Shown here: in pieces, positions 16,380 to 25,063 of the stretch
Numbering within the stretch: the first letter of the stretch is position 1
Layout: each line of letters begins with the position of its first letter
From: Jidongwangia harbinensis
GTDB lineage: Bacteria > Actinomycetota > Actinomycetes > Mycobacteriales > Micromonosporaceae
Direction of reading: 5' to 3'
NCBI RefSeq assembly: GCF_020216025.1
Contig: NZ_JAIWNC010000010.1
Span: 186,001-250,000 of the forward strand
Length of the DNA: 64,000 bases
The notes under the pieces: generated by a model
Database searches by the model: none
Seen by the model: the letters and a program-made list of their open reading frames with translations, nothing else
Told to the model about the DNA's origin: nothing
Program-made: the position numbers and the translations under genes

Positions 16380-17000
16380 TCACTCGAACCGGGACGGATC
16401 TCCCGCGCCTTTGCGGAGGATCTCGGCCTCGCCGGAGGAGAAGTCGATCACCGTGGTGGGTTCGGTGCCGCACTCGCCGGAGTCGACCACCGCGTCGATC
16501 TGGTGGTCGAGCGTTTCCTTGATCTCCCAGCCCTGCGTCATCGGCTCCTCCTCGCCCGGCAGCAGCAGCGTGCTGGAGACCAGCGGCTCACCGAGCTGAG
16601 CGAGGAGGGCCTGGGCCACGGCGTGGTCCGGGATGCGTACTCCGACCGTCTTCTTCCTGGGGTGCAGGAGCCGGCGCGGGACCTCCCGGGTGGCCGGGAG
16701 GATGAACGTGTACGGGCCGGGTGTGGCCGCCTTGATGGTGCGGAACAGTGCGTTGTTGATGGTCACGAACTGGCCCAGCTGGGCGAAGTCGCTGCACATC
16801 AGCGTGAAGTGGTGCCGTTCGTCGAGGTGCCGGATCTCGCGGATGCGGTCCAGCGCCTCCTTGGTGCCCATCCGGCAGCCCAGCGCGAAACAGGAGTCGG
16901 TGGGGTACGCGATCAGGCCGTCGTCGCGGACCAGGTCCACGAGTTGCTGGATCGCGCGGGGCTGCGGATTGAGCGGGTGCACGTCGAAGTACTTCGCCAC
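16380..17000 (-). CDS. Sua5/YciO/YrdC-family protein
   Basis: The protein is 206 residues from a GTG start. It shows the YrdC fold signature: LVRDDGLIAYPTDSCFALGC, then KEALDRIREIRHL, HHFTLMCSDFAQLGQF and PGPYTFILPATREVPRRL. The length and absence of a C-terminal Sua5 domain fit the YciO branch. Family members bind nucleotide and RNA; true TsaC/Sua5 enzymes make threonylcarbamoyl-AMP for tRNA t6A, whereas YciO's role is less clear. It lies 10 bp downstream of the xylanase gene in the same direction but is functionally unrelated. Confidence 0.88.
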   Translation of the reverse strand: MAKYFDVHPLNPQPRAIQQLVDLVRDDGLIAYPTDSCFALGCRMGTKEALDRIREIRHLDERHHFTLMCSDFAQLGQFVTINNALFRTIKAATPGPYTFILPATREVPRRLLHPRKKTVGVRIPDHAVAQALLAQLGEPLVSSTLLLPGEEEPMTQGWEIKETLDHQIDAVVDSGECGTEPTTVIDFSSGEAEILRKGAGDPSRFE

Positions 17001-17010
17001 ACGGCGAAGC

Positions 17011-18066
17011 TTAGGCGGCCAGTCTCAGCGTGTCCCGGACGGCGGCGTACGCCGGCTTGCGGACGTAGTTTTCATCCATCAGGGTGGCGTAGCCCTCGCC
17101 GGTGAACACGCCGGGCACCCACGAGTATTTGTCGGTGAAGCCCCAGACGGTGTACGACACGCAGCGCTGGGCCAGCAGGCAGGCGCGCAGCAGGTTGTTG
17201 TAGCCCTCGGCCTGCGCCTGCACCTTGGCGGTGTCGGTGGGCAGCAGCATGCGGACGTCGACCTCGGTGAACGCGGTGTCCAGGCCGAGCTTCTCGAACC
17301 GGCGCATGTTGTCGAGGACGTCGGCCGGGAAGCCGTACTGGACGGCCAGGTGGCCCTGCATGCCGTACCCCTGTACCGGCACGCCCTCGGACTTGAGCTG
17401 CTTGATCAGGTCGTAGTAGGCGTCGCTCTTGGGGTTGATGCCCTCGTTGTTGTAGTCGTTGACGTAGAGCTTGGCCTTCGGGTCGGCCTGGTGGGCCCAG
17501 CGGAACGCGTCGGCCACGTAGCCGGGGCCGAGGTTGCGCAACCAGATGGTGTCGCGCCAGGAGCCGTCGTCCTCGAAGATCTCGTTGACCACGTCCCAGT
17601 GCCAGATCTTGCCCTTGAAGTGGCGTACCTCGTCGAAGATGTGCTGTCGCAGGATGGCCCGCAGCTGGGTGGGGGTGAAGTCCTCCTCGTTCAGCCAGTC
17701 CGGGTTCTGGCTGTGCCAGACCAGCGTGTGGCCTCGTACCTTCTGGCCGTTGGCCTGGGCGAACTCGATCAGGCGGTCGGCGGCGGCCCAGTCGTGCACG
17801 CCGCGTTCCGGTTCGGTCAGTTGCCATTTCATGACGTTCTCGGCGGTCACCGTGTTGAACTCGGCCGCGGTGAGGTCGCGGTACTGCGCCTCGTCGGCCA
17901 GCGCGTCGGTGTTCACGGCGGTGCCGATGCGCACCCCGGTGCCGCGGGCGGACGCGCGCAGCGTGTCCGAAGCGGACGCGGCGGCGGCCGGTGCGGCGGG
18001 GATGATCAGCAGGAACGCTAGTGATGTCAGGGCCACGGCCCCGGGAACGGTATGGCGAAGCCTCAT
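17011..18066 (-). CDS. Secreted endo-1,4-beta-xylanase, glycoside hydrolase family 10
   Basis: The protein is 351 residues, with a signal peptide to about residue 30 (hydrophobic stretch, then AAPAAAAS). The single GH10 catalytic domain has HWDVVNEIF with acid/base Glu162 and AFTEVDVRM with nucleophile Glu268. WHSQNPDWL supplies conserved substrate contacts. No carbohydrate-binding module is attached. It should cut internal xylan bonds outside the cell. It is divergent from the CE4-SGNH-GH115 operon; AAGGA (18073-18077) is its ribosome site. Its promoter and a palindromic box resemble those of the operon on the other side, pointing to shared control. Confidence 0.95.
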   Translation of the reverse strand: MRLRHTVPGAVALTSLAFLLIIPAAPAAAASASDTLRASARGTGVRIGTAVNTDALADEAQYRDLTAAEFNTVTAENVMKWQLTEPERGVHDWAAADRLIEFAQANGQKVRGHTLVWHSQNPDWLNEEDFTPTQLRAILRQHIFDEVRHFKGKIWHWDVVNEIFEDDGSWRDTIWLRNLGPGYVADAFRWAHQADPKAKLYVNDYNNEGINPKSDAYYDLIKQLKSEGVPVQGYGMQGHLAVQYGFPADVLDNMRRFEKLGLDTAFTEVDVRMLLPTDTAKVQAQAEGYNNLLRACLLAQRCVSYTVWGFTDKYSWVPGVFTGEGYATLMDENYVRKPAYAAVRDTLRLAA

Positions 18067-18081
18067 GGCTGGTCCTTGTCT

Positions 18082-18093
18082 CCGAAACTTCCG
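18082..18093 (-). promoter_or_regulatory. Palindrome-like box upstream of xylanase
   Basis: CCGAAACTTCCG is one base off the perfect palindrome found 155 bp away in front of the divergent deacetylase gene. It lies between the predicted xylanase promoter (18107-18136) and its ribosome site, so a repressor bound here could block transcription. Confidence 0.55.
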
Positions 18094-18106
18094 TTACTCC
18101 GCCGGA

Positions 18107-18136
18107 ACGCTAGGCGTGTGGCGCTCCCGGCGTCAA
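18107..18136 (-). promoter_or_regulatory. Predicted xylanase promoter
   Basis: On the minus strand, TTGACG (18136-18131) and TAGCGT (18112-18107) are separated by 18 bp. This fits a sigma-70-type housekeeping promoter about 40 bp upstream of the start codon. Confidence 0.55.
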
Positions 18137-18195
18137 TGGCATCGCATTGATCAACTTCATCAGACATGCGGCTGAAGCTGGGATTTCTTCGGGAC

Positions 18196-18224
18196 TTGAC
18201 GGCATAGACGACCGGCTTTACGTT
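18196..18224 (+). promoter_or_regulatory. Predicted promoter of the CE4-SGNH-GH115 operon
   Basis: TTGACG (18196-18201), a 17-bp spacer and TACGTT (18219-18224) fit a housekeeping promoter. Transcription would begin near 18231, just before the palindrome at 18248-18260. Confidence 0.55.
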
Positions 18225-18247
18225 ACGAGAACTCGACCGGCATATTT

Positions 18248-18260
18248 CCGAAACTTTCGG
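18248..18260 (+). promoter_or_regulatory. Perfect 13-bp palindrome, candidate xylan-regulon operator
   Basis: CCGAAA-C-TTTCGG is perfectly symmetric and its last two bases belong to the GGAGG ribosome site of the deacetylase gene. A related box sits in front of the xylanase. CGAAA boxes upstream of Streptomyces xylanase genes are known to me from memory as regulatory, so this is a plausible binding site for a xylan-responsive repressor. Confidence 0.6.
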
Positions 18261-18270
18261 AGGCATAGTC

Positions 18271-18981
18271 GTGCCCCTGTCTTTCCCGTCCTTGACCGCG
18301 ATGCGCCGCTCCGCGGTGGCGCTGATCGCTGTGGTGGCCTCCGCCACGGCCATACCGGCGCCGGCGTCCGCCGAGCCGCCGACACCGACCATTGTGGACA
18401 CGGCACGCGGTGCTGGCAACGTCGTGAGCTTCACCTTCGACGACGGCCCGAACCCGCCGGACACCCTGCGCCTGCTGCAGGTGCTGCGCCGGCACCAGGT
18501 GCGCGCCGTGTTCTGCCTGTGGGGCGACCACGTCCGCCAGTACCCCGAGGTGGTCCGCCGGATCGCCGCCGACGGCCACGTGCTGTGCAACCACTCGATG
18601 CGCCACGACGACCTGACCACCAAGACGGCCGAGGAGATCCGCACCGACCTGCTCGACACCAACGCGGCGATCCGGGAGGCGGTGCCGTACGCGAGCATCC
18701 CGTACTTCCGCGCGCCGTACGGCGCCTGGGGGGAGAGCCCGCAGATCGCGGCGGAGCTGCGGATGCAGCCGCTGGGCTGGCGGATGGACATCGCCGACTG
18801 GGAACCGCCCGGCGCCAACGCCCTGGTGCAGCGCCTGCGGGACCGGATCACGCCCGGCGCGGTGGTGCTGATGCACGACGGCGGCGGCGACCGCAGCCAG
18901 ACCGTCCAGGCGGTCAACCGGATCATCCCGGAGCTGCGCGGCCAGCAGTACCGGTTCACCCTGCCCGAGCGCCGTGGCTGA
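18271..18981 (+). CDS. Secreted polysaccharide deacetylase (CE4)
   Basis: The protein is 236 residues from GTG 18271, which is preceded by GGAGG at 18259-18263. A signal peptide extends to about residue 34. The NodB domain shows TFDDGP (about 55-60), metal-binding H108/H112 in CNHSMRHDD, FRAPYG and the late block PGAVVLMHDGG. CE4 enzymes remove acetyl groups from chitin, peptidoglycan or xylan. With a GH10 xylanase, an SGNH esterase and a GH115 glucuronidase as neighbours, acetyl-xylan is the likeliest substrate. It is the first gene of the three-gene operon. Confidence 0.88.
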   Translation: MPLSFPSLTAMRRSAVALIAVVASATAIPAPASAEPPTPTIVDTARGAGNVVSFTFDDGPNPPDTLRLLQVLRRHQVRAVFCLWGDHVRQYPEVVRRIAADGHVLCNHSMRHDDLTTKTAEEIRTDLLDTNAAIREAVPYASIPYFRAPYGAWGESPQIAAELRMQPLGWRMDIADWEPPGANALVQRLRDRITPGAVVLMHDGGGDRSQTVQAVNRIIPELRGQQYRFTLPERRG

Positions 18982-18991
18982 GAGGCGACCC

Positions 18992-20263
18992 ATGTCCAGC
19001 AGACGCGAAGTACTGGCGCTGGCCTCGGGTGCGGCGATCGGCGTGGCCGTGGCACCCGGCGCGGCCGTCGCCGGGCCCGGCGACGGTGACCCGGGGTGGG
19101 TCGGCACCTGGGCGGCTCCGCCCACCACCGTCCCGCCCGGCCCGCCGACGGTGCTGGCGAACCAGACCGTCCGGCACGTCGTGCACACCAGCATCGGCGG
19201 CGACGAACTGCAGATCCGCCTCACCAACGAGTTCGGCGCGGCCCCGCTGCGGATCGGCGAGGTGCGGGTGGCGGTGCGGGCCGGCAGCGGCGCCAGCACC
19301 GACACCGTGCCCGGCACCGACCGGCGGGTGACGTTCGGTGGTCGGGGCGCGGTCACCGTGCCGGCCGGCGCGCCGTGCGTCAGCGACCCGGTCCGGCTGC
19401 GCGTGCCGGCCGGCGCCGACCTGACGGTGAGCATCTTCCTGCCCGAGCGCACCGAGGCGACCACGCTGTTCGCGTTCGCCTTCCAGGAGAACCAGATCGC
19501 GGCCGGGAACGTCACGGCGGCCCGGCGGATCACCCCGACCGGCACGGTCACCTCGGTGCACTTCCTCTCCGGGGTGAGCGTGCGCAGCCGCGGCAGCGCG
19601 GTGGTGACGCTCGGCGACTCGATCACCAACGGCGCCAACACCGAGACCAACGCCAACCACCGGTGGCCGGACGTGTTCGCGGCCCGGTTGCACGCCGCCC
19701 GGCTGCCGCGCGGCGTGGTGAACGTCGGCATCGCCGGCAACCGGCTGCTGCACGACCCGAACCCGCCCGCGGGCAGCGACGCGGTGGGGTACGCGGCCCT
19801 GTTCGGGCACAGCGCCCTGCGCCGTTTCGACCGCGACGTGCTCGCCCAGCCCGGCGCGGGCTACCTGGTCGTCCTGCTCGGCGTGAACGACCTCGGCCAC
19901 CCGGGCACCGCGGCACCCGCCGCCGAGGAGGTGAGCGCGCTGGACATCATCTGGGGGCACCGGCAGCTCATCCTCCGCGCGCATCAGGCGGGGCTGCGGG
20001 CGTACGGCGCCACCATCCTGCCGTTCAAGGGCGACACGCTCGGCTTCTACAGCGCCGGGAACGAACGCAAGCGCGCCGCCGTGAACGACTGGATCCGGCA
20101 CGGCGGCGAGTACGACGGCGTCATCGACTTCGATGCCGCCACCCGGGACCCGGCCGACCCGCTGCGGCTGCTCCCGGCCTACGACAGCGGCGATCACCTG
20201 CATCCCAATGACGCCGGCATGGCCGCGATGGCCGAAGCCGTACCCCTGCGTTTGTTCCGGTGA
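18992..20263 (+). CDS. Tat-exported SGNH/GDSL esterase
   Basis: From ATG 18992 (ribosome site GAGAGG) it has 423 residues. The N-terminus SSRREVLALASG is a twin-arginine-type signal. A ~170-residue beta-rich domain precedes the SGNH hydrolase domain. Block I, VTLGDSITNG, has nucleophile Ser210; GIAGNRLL and LLGVNDLGHPG follow; DHLHPNDAG carries the Asp/His pair near the C-terminus. In this operon, removal of acetyl or other ester groups from xylan is the likely job. It starts 10 bp after the deacetylase and ends next to the GH115 gene. Confidence 0.87.
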   Translation: MSSRREVLALASGAAIGVAVAPGAAVAGPGDGDPGWVGTWAAPPTTVPPGPPTVLANQTVRHVVHTSIGGDELQIRLTNEFGAAPLRIGEVRVAVRAGSGASTDTVPGTDRRVTFGGRGAVTVPAGAPCVSDPVRLRVPAGADLTVSIFLPERTEATTLFAFAFQENQIAAGNVTAARRITPTGTVTSVHFLSGVSVRSRGSAVVTLGDSITNGANTETNANHRWPDVFAARLHAARLPRGVVNVGIAGNRLLHDPNPPAGSDAVGYAALFGHSALRRFDRDVLAQPGAGYLVVLLGVNDLGHPGTAAPAAEEVSALDIIWGHRQLILRAHQAGLRAYGATILPFKGDTLGFYSAGNERKRAAVNDWIRHGGEYDGVIDFDAATRDPADPLRLLPAYDSGDHLHPNDAGMAAMAEAVPLRLFR

Positions 20264-20274
20264 GGACTCGGACC

Positions 20275-23200
20275 ATGAAACCGAAAGCCCTTCTGGCCAC
20301 CCTTTCGCTCGTTATTCCGTTACTCGTCGCCCCCGCCGCGCCCGCGGTGGCCGAGCCGCACCAGGACGCCGGCACCTACATCGCCACCCGCGGCGGTCCG
20401 GGCCGGTTCCCGCTCGTGGCCGGCGGCCGCGCCGCTCCGCTGGTGGTCAGCGCGAGCGACCACGCCGGCGTGGTCCGCGCCGTCGGCGACCTGCGGGCCG
20501 ACATCAAGAAGGTCACCGGCGTCGAGCCGGCCGTCGCGCACGACCGGGTGCCCGCCGGATCGGCCCCGGTGATCATCGGCACCATCGGCAAGAGCCCGCT
20601 GATCGACGGCCTGGTGGCCGGCGGCAAGCTCGACGTCCGCGGCGTCAAGGGCAAGTGGGAGACCACGATCGAGCAGGTCGTGGAGAACCCGCTGCCGGGC
20701 GTACGCCGGGCGTTCGTGATCGCCGGCAGCGACCAGCGCGGCACCATCTTCGGCGCCTACGAGACGTCCGAGCAGATCGGCGTCTCGCCCTGGTACTTCT
20801 GGGACGACGTCCCGGTGAAGCAGGCCCGGGCGCTGTACGTGCTGCCCGGCCGGCACACCCAGGGCACCCCGGCGGTCAAGTACCGCGGGTTCTTCATCAA
20901 CGACGAGAACCCGGCCTCCGGCACCTGGGTGCCGCAGTACTTCGGTCCGGGCAAGGCGCCCGGCTTCCCGAACGGCTTCAACAGCGACTACTACGCCAAG
21001 ATCTTCGAGACGATGCTGCGGCTCAAGGCCAACTACCTGTGGCCGGCGGTGTGGGGCCGGGCGTTCGCGGAGGACGACCCGCTCAACCACGAGGTCGCGC
21101 AGAAGTACGGCGTGGTCATGGGCACCTCGCACGAGGCGCCGATGATGCGCGGCATCGAGGAGTGGAACCGGCACGCGGTCAACGGCACCGACCCGTACGG
21201 CGGCAACGGCGAGTGGAGCTTCCGGCGCAACCGGGAGGCGATCATCCAGTACTGGCGGGACGGCGCCAAGCGGATGAAGGAGCAGGGCTTCGAGGGCGTC
21301 ATCACGCTCGGCATGCGCGGCAACGGCGACGTCGGCCTGCCGGACGGCGACGGCATCGACCTGATGAGCGAGATCATCGACACCCAGCGGCAGATCCTGG
21401 CCGAGTTCGGCCTGCAGGAGGCGCCGCAGGTGCAGACGCTCTACAAGGAGGTCCAGCGGTACTGGGACCGCGGCTACCGCCCGCCGGACGACGTCACGAT
21501 CGTGTTCTGTGACGACAACTGGGGCAACATGCGCAAGCTGCCCGACCAGAGCCTGCCCGCGCGCCCCGGCGGCTACGGCATGTACTACCACTTCGACTAC
21601 GTCGGGGACGGCCGCAACTACAAGTGGGTGGACACGGTCAACCTGACCAACACCTGGGAGCAGCTGAACCTGACGTACACGTACGGCGTGGACAAGCTCT
21701 GGATGGTCAACGTCGGCGACATGAAGAACGAGGAGCTGCCGCTGCAGTTCTTCCTGGACTACGCCTGGGACCCGAAGAGCATCCCGCTGGACGGTATCGA
21801 CGACTGGGAACGGAAGTACGCCGAGCAGAACTTCGGCGACCGGCACGCCGAGGAGATCGGCGAGGTGCTCGGCGACTACGGCGTCCTCCAGTCGCGCCGC
21901 AAGCCGGAGCTGCTCAACCGGCGGATCACGCTGGATCCGACCAAGGACATCACCAAGACCGAGGACGCGGTGGTCTACGACGACCAGGGCAACCCGTTCA
22001 CCCTCACCGACTACCGCGAGATGGACCGGGTCACCGCCGAATGGCAGGCCCTGGCGGCCCGAGCCGAACGGTTGCGCAACCGGCTCCCGGACGCCTATGA
22101 CGACGCGTACTACCAGCTCGTCTACTACCAGGTGAAGGCGACCGCGAACCTGTACCGCCTGCGGCACGCCGAGTTCACCAACATCCTGTACGCGGCCCAG
22201 GGCCGGGCCGCCACGAACGACCTGGCGGCCGAGACCGAAGCGCGCTTCGCGGAGGACCAGGCGATGTCGGAGTACTACAACACCAAGCTCGCCGGCGGGA
22301 AGTGGGCCGGCTGGCAGACCCAGCCCAAGATCGGGTACGGCAACTCGGCCCGGTACAACAACGCCGGATGGCAGCAGCCGCAGACCGACAACCACGTCGC
22401 CCTGCCGGACGAGATCTTCCCGTACGTCAAGCGGATCGAGGTGCCCACGGCGGCGGAGATGGGCGTGGCGATCGACGGCTCCTCGCACTGGTGGGCCGCC
22501 GGTGCCACCACGCCCGCGGTGCTGCCGACGTTCAGCCCGTACCAGAGCCAGCCGCAGCAGTACGTCGAGGTGTTCAACCGCGGCACCACGCCGTACGACT
22601 ACCGGATCACCTCGGCGCAGCCGTACGTCCAGGTCTCGCCGTCCCGCGGCACGGTGGAGAAGCAGGTCCGGGCCACCGTCCGGGTGGACTGGTCGAGGGC
22701 CCCGAAGGGGATCACCGAGGTGCCGCTGACCGTGACCGGTCCCGGTGGCACCGTGACGGTCACCGCCACGGTGGACAACAGCCTGCCGAGGGGCGCGGCC
22801 AAGGGCTTCGTCGAGGCCAACGGGTACGTGTCCATGCTGGCCGACCACTACACCAGCAAGGTCGGCACCTGGAAGGTGCTGCCCGACATCGCGAAGACCG
22901 GTAACGGGATCACGCCGTGGCCGCAGACGGCGCCGAGCGTGACGCCGGGCGGGGACAGCCCGCGCCTGGAGTACCGGATGACGCTGACCACCACCGGTCC
23001 GGTCAAGGTGTCGGCCATGCTGATGCCCCGCAACAACGTGCTCCCGGGTGACGGCCTGAAGTACGCGATCTCGGTGGACGACGCGCCGCCGCAGATCGTC
23101 AACATCACCACGGCCACCGGCGCCGACGACGGCGGCATGAACCGGCAGTGGGAGCGGAACACCTCGGACAACACCAACGTCACGAGCACCACCCACGTGA

Positions 23201-23337
23201 TCGACCAGCCGGGCGTGCACACGCTCAAGGTCTGGATGGTCGACCCGACGGTGATCGTGCAGAAACTGGTCGTCGACACCGGCGGCGTGAAGTACAGCTA
23301 CCTCGGCCCGCCGGAGAGCCACCGGATCGGTCGCTGA
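20275..23337 (+). CDS. Secreted GH115 xylan alpha-1,2-glucuronidase
   Basis: From ATG 20275 (GAGGA at 20262-20266) it has 1020 residues; a GTG at 20260 overlapping the previous stop is an alternative. A signal peptide runs to about residue 26. The family hallmarks are visible in order: RGTIFGAYETSEQIGVSPWYFWDDVP, KYRGFFINDENPA, MLRLKANYLWPAVWGRAF, MRGNGDVGLPDGDG, FCDDNWGNMRKLP and YYHFDYVGDGRNYKWV. The C-terminal ~350 residues hold helical and beta-sandwich parts. GH115 enzymes remove (4-O-methyl)glucuronic acid from xylan. It closes the operon; a 12-bp stem-loop follows. Confidence 0.93.
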   Translation: MKPKALLATLSLVIPLLVAPAAPAVAEPHQDAGTYIATRGGPGRFPLVAGGRAAPLVVSASDHAGVVRAVGDLRADIKKVTGVEPAVAHDRVPAGSAPVIIGTIGKSPLIDGLVAGGKLDVRGVKGKWETTIEQVVENPLPGVRRAFVIAGSDQRGTIFGAYETSEQIGVSPWYFWDDVPVKQARALYVLPGRHTQGTPAVKYRGFFINDENPASGTWVPQYFGPGKAPGFPNGFNSDYYAKIFETMLRLKANYLWPAVWGRAFAEDDPLNHEVAQKYGVVMGTSHEAPMMRGIEEWNRHAVNGTDPYGGNGEWSFRRNREAIIQYWRDGAKRMKEQGFEGVITLGMRGNGDVGLPDGDGIDLMSEIIDTQRQILAEFGLQEAPQVQTLYKEVQRYWDRGYRPPDDVTIVFCDDNWGNMRKLPDQSLPARPGGYGMYYHFDYVGDGRNYKWVDTVNLTNTWEQLNLTYTYGVDKLWMVNVGDMKNEELPLQFFLDYAWDPKSIPLDGIDDWERKYAEQNFGDRHAEEIGEVLGDYGVLQSRRKPELLNRRITLDPTKDITKTEDAVVYDDQGNPFTLTDYREMDRVTAEWQALAARAERLRNRLPDAYDDAYYQLVYYQVKATANLYRLRHAEFTNILYAAQGRAATNDLAAETEARFAEDQAMSEYYNTKLAGGKWAGWQTQPKIGYGNSARYNNAGWQQPQTDNHVALPDEIFPYVKRIEVPTAAEMGVAIDGSSHWWAAGATTPAVLPTFSPYQSQPQQYVEVFNRGTTPYDYRITSAQPYVQVSPSRGTVEKQVRATVRVDWSRAPKGITEVPLTVTGPGGTVTVTATVDNSLPRGAAKGFVEANGYVSMLADHYTSKVGTWKVLPDIAKTGNGITPWPQTAPSVTPGGDSPRLEYRMTLTTTGPVKVSAMLMPRNNVLPGDGLKYAISVDDAPPQIVNITTATGADDGGMNRQWERNTSDNTNVTSTTHVIDQPGVHTLKVWMVDPTVIVQKLVVDTGGVKYSYLGPPESHRIGR

Positions 23338-23349
23338 CGCAGCGGAACA

Positions 23350-23388
23350 CGGGCCCCCGAGATGCCGACACGGCGCCTCGGGGGCCCG
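23350..23388 (+). terminator. Stem-loop terminator after the glucuronidase gene
   Basis: A perfect 12-bp stem, CGGGCCCCCGAG (23350-23361) with CTCGGGGGCCCG (23377-23388), encloses a 15-base loop 12 bp after the GH115 stop. There is no T-tract, as is common for actinobacterial hairpin terminators. Confidence 0.75.
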
Positions 23389-23419
23389 CGCCGTTCCCCG
23401 CGCGCGGCAGAATGCCGGG

Positions 23420-24109
23420 ATGACACGCACATTGAGTCGTCGGGAAGCCTCCGAGGCGGTCGGCGACCACGGCTGGCGGTTCCTGCTCGGCACGTTGCGC
23501 ACCTCCGTACCGGTGGACTCGCTCTCCGGCGCGGTGGACACCGCGGCGCGGGCGGTCGCGGCGTGCGGCCCGGACGCCGACCGGCACCTGCATCTCGATC
23601 TGCGTCCCGACCGGGTGGTGCTCACCCTGCAGTCGCGGGACGTGGCCGCGCTGACCGCCCGCGACGTCGACCTCGCCCACCGGATCTCGGCCGCGGTGGG
23701 CGAAGCCGGGCGGCGGACCGAGCCGGAGACCGGCACGGCGGCGCCCCGGTCGGTCCAGCTGGTGGAGATCGCGATCGACGCGCGGGACATCGCGGCGGTC
23801 CGGCCGTTCTGGAAGGCGGTGCTGGGCTACGTGGACGAGGCCGGGGCGGACGGTCCCGAGGATCCGATCGTCGACCCGGTGGGTCAGGGCCCGGCGATCT
23901 GGTTCCAGCGGATGGACCGGCCCCGGGAGCAGCGCAACCGCATCCACTTCGACGTCTGCGTACCGCACGACGAGGCGCCCCGGCGGATCGAGGCCGCGCT
24001 GGCCGCCGGTGGCCGGCTGCTCTCGGCGGACCGGGCGCCGGCGTTCTGGGTGCTCGCCGACGCGGAAGGCAACGAGGCCTGCGTGACCACCTGGCAGGGC
24101 CGGGACTAG
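23420..24109 (+). CDS. Pterin-dehydratase-like domain fused to a VOC (glyoxalase-like) domain
   Basis: The protein is 229 residues. Residues ~1-100 (LSRREASEAVGDHGWRFLLG ... DLAHRISAAVGEAG) look like a pterin-4a-carbinolamine dehydratase fold. However, the canonical histidine cluster is reduced to a single H-L-H-L around LRPDRVVLTLQSRD. Residues ~112-229 form a vicinal-oxygen-chelate domain: QLVEIAIDARDIAAVRPFWKAVLGY, then RIHFDVCVPHDEAPRRIEAAL and GNEACVTTWQ. Such fusions occur in actinobacteria but the substrate is unknown to me. It sits alone after the xylan operon terminator. Confidence 0.72.
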   Translation: MTRTLSRREASEAVGDHGWRFLLGTLRTSVPVDSLSGAVDTAARAVAACGPDADRHLHLDLRPDRVVLTLQSRDVAALTARDVDLAHRISAAVGEAGRRTEPETGTAAPRSVQLVEIAIDARDIAAVRPFWKAVLGYVDEAGADGPEDPIVDPVGQGPAIWFQRMDRPREQRNRIHFDVCVPHDEAPRRIEAALAAGGRLLSADRAPAFWVLADAEGNEACVTTWQGRD

Positions 24110-24136
24110 CACCCTCCCGTGTGGGATGCTCGCCGG

Positions 24137-25063
24137 GTGTCCGTCACCGTGCCGCCCGTGCTCGCGCGCAACGTCGGAGAGAACTGGGGTGACCAGGGCC
24201 GGGACTGGCTCGCCCGGCTGCCCGCGCTGCTCGACGACGTCACCGCCGGCTGGCAGCTCACCGCCGGCCCGACGTACCCGCTCAGCTTCAGCTGGGTCCT
24301 GCCGGTCACCCGCGCCGACGGCACCCCGGCGGTGCTCAAGCTGGGCGTGCCGGGCCCGGACCTGGCGCACCAGGAGGAGGCACTGCGGGTGTACGACGGG
24401 AGCGGCGCGGTCCGCCTCCTCGCCGCCGACCCGGTGCGCGGCGCGTTGCTGCTGGAGCGCGCGGAGCCGGGCACCCCGGCCACCGCCCTGGTGCCGGAGC
24501 AGGACGAGTCGGCCACGGCGGTGCTGATCGGGGCGGCCCGCCGGTTGCACCGGGCGCCGCCGGCCGGATGCACGCTGCCGGACCTGCACACCGAGGTGAG
24601 CCGCTCGTTCCGTACCCATCTGGGCCGCTTCCCCGGCGACGATCCGCTGCCGCGCCGGATCGTGCAGCACGCCGCGGACCTGTTCGGCGACCTGTGCGCG
24701 GACGCGCCGGAACGACTGGTCCTGCACGGCGACCTGCACCACGACAACGTGCTGCGGGCCGAGCGGGAGCCCTGGCTGGCCATCGACCCGCACGGCGTGG
24801 TCGGCGACCCGGGCTACGACTGCGGCGCGATGCTCTACAACCCGGAGCCGGACCGGCGCGAGGACGGCCTGCTGAAGCTGGTGCCGGCCCGGGTCGAGCA
24901 GCTGGCCGACGGCTTCGGTCTCCCGGTGGAGCGCGTGGTGGCCTGGGGCTTCGTGGTGGGCGTGCTGTCCGAGGTGTGGACCGCGGAGGGCGGCACCCCG
25001 GGCAGCCGGGCCTGGGACACCGCCATGCTGCTGCGCCCCCGGCTCACCGGGGCGGCCCGGTGA
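24137..25063 (+). CDS. Aminoglycoside/hydroxyurea antibiotic kinase-like phosphotransferase
   Basis: From GTG 24137 it has 308 residues; GTG 24119 would add six. The catalytic loop is LVLHGDLHHDNVL and the metal-binding segment is WLAIDPHGVVGDPGYD, as in the streptomycin 6-kinase/hydroxyurea kinase family. The N-terminal NWGDQGRDWLARLPALLDDVTAGWQL is also typical of that family. Some members inactivate antibiotics, but many in soil actinobacteria act on unknown small molecules; resistance should not be assumed. Its stop overlaps the GTG of the SDR gene, so the two are translationally coupled. Confidence 0.85.
   Translation: MSVTVPPVLARNVGENWGDQGRDWLARLPALLDDVTAGWQLTAGPTYPLSFSWVLPVTRADGTPAVLKLGVPGPDLAHQEEALRVYDGSGAVRLLAADPVRGALLLERAEPGTPATALVPEQDESATAVLIGAARRLHRAPPAGCTLPDLHTEVSRSFRTHLGRFPGDDPLPRRIVQHAADLFGDLCADAPERLVLHGDLHHDNVLRAEREPWLAIDPHGVVGDPGYDCGAMLYNPEPDRREDGLLKLVPARVEQLADGFGLPVERVVAWGFVVGVLSEVWTAEGGTPGSRAWDTAMLLRPRLTGAAR

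Noticed and set aside
20320..23790. 1,156-codon open frame on the minus strand across the GH115 gene
   Set aside because: It is antisense to a clearly recognisable GH115 enzyme with signal peptide and family motifs. Its translation is Arg/Val/Asp-rich low-complexity protein typical of mirror frames in high-GC DNA.
24137..25063. Genuine aminoglycoside resistance gene
   Set aside because: The family signature fits streptomycin 6-kinase-like proteins, but most soil actinobacterial members have unknown substrates. Sequence alone cannot support a resistance call.
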